DNA from: Nitrospira sp.
GTDB lineage: Bacteria > Nitrospirota > Nitrospiria > Nitrospirales > Nitrospiraceae
DNA: 6,499 bases
Direction of reading: 5' to 3'
Assembly (NCBI GenBank): GCA_016873525.1
Contig: VGXD01000117.1
Coordinates: 1-6,499, forward strand
The position numbers were made by a program, and so were the translations under genes. The notes under the pieces were generated by a model, which did no database searches, had not been told where the DNA came from, and saw only the letters and a list, made by a program, of their open reading frames with translations. Positions 5,047 to 6,499 of this stretch are shown here, piece by piece. How positions within the stretch are numbered: the stretch's first letter is position 1; each line of letters opens with the position of its first letter.

Positions 5047-6391
5047 GAGCCCGTTGATGTCGCAGCAGGAAGCCACTCCGCCGGCTCCCCGCATCCCGAT
5101 CGACCCGTCGCTCCACTCCCTCTTCAACCGGCTCGACGCCCTCTCCCAGGAGCCGACCTTTCTCGTTCAGCGACAACTCGCCTTGAGCCTGGCGCTCCGC
5201 CCCTATGCCGAGTATGCCCAGAGGCTGCCGTGGTTCCCTCTGCCTGAAGAACTCGAACTGGCCGGCCTCTACCTCTATGCGGACTTCTACCCGGAGGACG
5301 GCCAACTCTCCCTGATCGAACGAGTCCGTGACACGATCGAGGTCCACGTGCCGCAAGAAGAACGGGCCTGGCTGGACCCGCTCCGTCATTCCTACATGGA
5401 CTTGCTGGAGATCCTGTCCGTCGAGGATGACGAGACCGGCCGGCTGATCCTGCGTTCGCTCGGCGACGGCCTGGAGTTTCGCGTCGCCGCTGGGGCCTTC
5501 AGCCGAACGGTCACGGCCGGACAGGCGCTCCTCACCCGCCTGATCCGTTTGCCGGACCGCGCCGTTCTGGCGGGCTCGGCCCTCATCGTCTCGGCGGCCC
5601 ACGCGCAGGCGATCTACCGGGCCACCGACGAGTGGCGGCGCCAGATGGAAGCGGAGTCCGGTTCTTTCGACTTGGGCGAATGGCAGGAGTTTGCGAAACG
5701 CTACGGGCACATCCTCCTCTGGCAATTTGCGCAGGCCCGGCTGATGAGTCTGATCAGGGCCGATGAACGTGTTCGGTATCGCACGCCTGACGGCCGGCCC
5801 GTTCTCTACGCGCTCGCGCAATACGACCACCGCGAGTTTCGCTTCCTGGCCGACGGCTTGCCGCAGATCGAGGGGTTGGTAGCCGACTCGCCCGGCAAGC
5901 CCGGCGCCCGGCGCGTCTGGGTGCAGCGAGAGCGCCAGCTCGACGCCGTCGTGGCCAGGCTGACGCTCACCCCCTCGCTCCTGACGGTTGAATGCGACTC
6001 ACGGGAACGCCTCGACGGCCTCAAGCACCGGTTGGCCTCCGCCTTCGGCTTTGCGCTCCATTTTATGGGTGAGTCCACGACCGTGCCGGCCCACGCGCTG
6101 CCGCAGACGGACCTGACGGTGGACGACCTCCCCTCGGTCTCCGTGGTCGTGACCGAGGAGGAAGACCGCCGCCGCCTGGCGGCGTTTTCCGAATCGGTCT
6201 ACTTAGAATGGGCCGACCGGCCGGCTCCGGCCCTGGGCGGCCTGACGCCCCGTCACGCCGCGACATCGCCGGACGGCAAGACGCAAGCGGCGGCGCTCAT
6301 CGCGCAACTGGAACAGGACGACCTGGCTCTTCGCCGGACCGGCCAACCCGGCTACGACTACAACCGGCTCCGCGCCCACGTCGGCCTGTAG
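5030..6391 (+). CDS. Conserved-looking hypothetical protein related to SEC-C-type proteins, lacking the SEC-C motif
   Basis: A 453-residue soluble protein with no signal peptide or membrane span. Two segments look familiar. Residues about 119-189 (RHSYMDLLEILSVED onward, with SRTVTAGQALLTRLI and GSALIVS) resemble the beta-rich domain found in many SEC-C-containing bacterial proteins. The C-terminal segment 391-413, with Trp394 and PAPALGGLTPRHA (398-410), resembles the W-x(3)-P-x-PALGG-x-TP motif found there and in Xre/MbcA/ParS antitoxin C-domains. These resemblances are from memory, not from a search. The usual zinc-binding cysteine cluster is absent: the only cysteine is Cys322. The 5030 ATG overlaps the DUF2934 gene by 17 bases. 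A second ATG at 5057, with GAGAG (5045-5049) upstream, would remove nine residues and the overlap and is as likely. Nucleic-acid or toxin binding is possible, but the function is unknown. Confidence 0.85.
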   Translation: MKPANESPLMSQQEATPPAPRIPIDPSLHSLFNRLDALSQEPTFLVQRQLALSLALRPYAEYAQRLPWFPLPEELELAGLYLYADFYPEDGQLSLIERVRDTIEVHVPQEERAWLDPLRHSYMDLLEILSVEDDETGRLILRSLGDGLEFRVAAGAFSRTVTAGQALLTRLIRLPDRAVLAGSALIVSAAHAQAIYRATDEWRRQMEAESGSFDLGEWQEFAKRYGHILLWQFAQARLMSLIRADERVRYRTPDGRPVLYALAQYDHREFRFLADGLPQIEGLVADSPGKPGARRVWVQRERQLDAVVARLTLTPSLLTVECDSRERLDGLKHRLASAFGFALHFMGESTTVPAHALPQTDLTVDDLPSVSVVVTEEEDRRRLAAFSESVYLEWADRPAPALGGLTPRHAATSPDGKTQAAALIAQLEQDDLALRRTGQPGYDYNRLRAHVGL

Positions 6392-6437
6392 GACTGCCGG
6401 CGAACCGCGTTCGATTCATAATAATAGGAGAGGTACT

Positions 6438-6499
6438 ATGCGCTGGATACAGGCCCTCGCCGCCGCCACCATCTCCGCAAGTCTGTCCTGGATGACAGG
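6438..6499 (+). CDS. Start of an exported-protein gene, truncated by the window edge
   Basis: Only the first 20 codons are visible: MRWIQALAAATISASLSWMT. A basic residue near the start followed by a hydrophobic, alanine-rich stretch looks like the n- and h-regions of a Sec signal peptide, so the product is probably periplasmic, outer-membrane or lipoprotein. No lipobox is reached. AGGAGAGG (6426-6433) is a strong ribosome binding site, with AGGAG seven bases from the ATG. It lies 46 bases after the previous stop. The gap holds a short CGAAC/GTTCG hairpin (6401-6413) without a T-run, so read-through is possible. The function cannot be told. Confidence 0.6.
   Translation, partial: MRWIQALAAATISASLSWMT

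Noticed and set aside
4766..5830. A 354-codon open frame on the minus strand
   Set aside because: It lies antisense across the DUF2934 gene and the 453-residue gene, has no recognisable motif and the composition of a shadow frame.

Overview
The window is a 6.5 kb piece of a GC-rich bacterial chromosome. Genes are compact and strongly GC-biased at third codon positions, separated by a few AT-richer, repeat-filled gaps. A DUF2934 protein, several UspA-type universal stress proteins and repeat-laden intergenic DNA would fit a Nitrospira-like (Nitrospirota) or similar environmental bacterium. That is inference from gene content; there is no rRNA or marker gene here to fix the taxonomy.

Layout. 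On the minus strand, from about 2730 down to 9, a 31-residue single-span membrane protein is followed by a full-length P-type ATPase of the MgtA/MgtB (P3B) kind. They are about 60 bases apart and probably form one transcription unit. About 530 bases separate the small protein from the first plus-strand gene. This gap holds degenerate 7-base repeats, an 81-base imperfect hairpin, a strong Shine-Dalgarno leading into an ATG-TGA start-stop pair, and an AT-rich cluster of ATTGACGATT words in both orientations.

On the plus strand, a one-domain UspA protein (3259-3774) overlaps by ATGA a two-domain UspA protein (3771-4703). A short repeat-bearing gap follows. Then come a DUF2934 protein (4792-5046) and, overlapping it by 17 bases, a 453-residue protein of unknown function (to 6391). 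That protein resembles the non-zinc part of SEC-C-type proteins. At the right edge, the first 20 codons of a gene with a strong ribosome binding site and a signal-peptide-like start run off the window.

Working together: the divergent arrangement of a cation pump unit and a Usp unit suggests a stress or ion-homeostasis region, but nothing in the sequence proves shared control. The most notable points are the 31-residue membrane protein directly upstream of the MgtA-like pump (size and context recall enterobacterial MgtS/MgtR, without evident homology), the 7-base-periodic repeats that appear in several gaps and overlap two stop codons, and non-standard residues in the pump's membrane ion-binding motifs. 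No CRISPR array, tRNA, rRNA, insertion sequence or defence system was seen.
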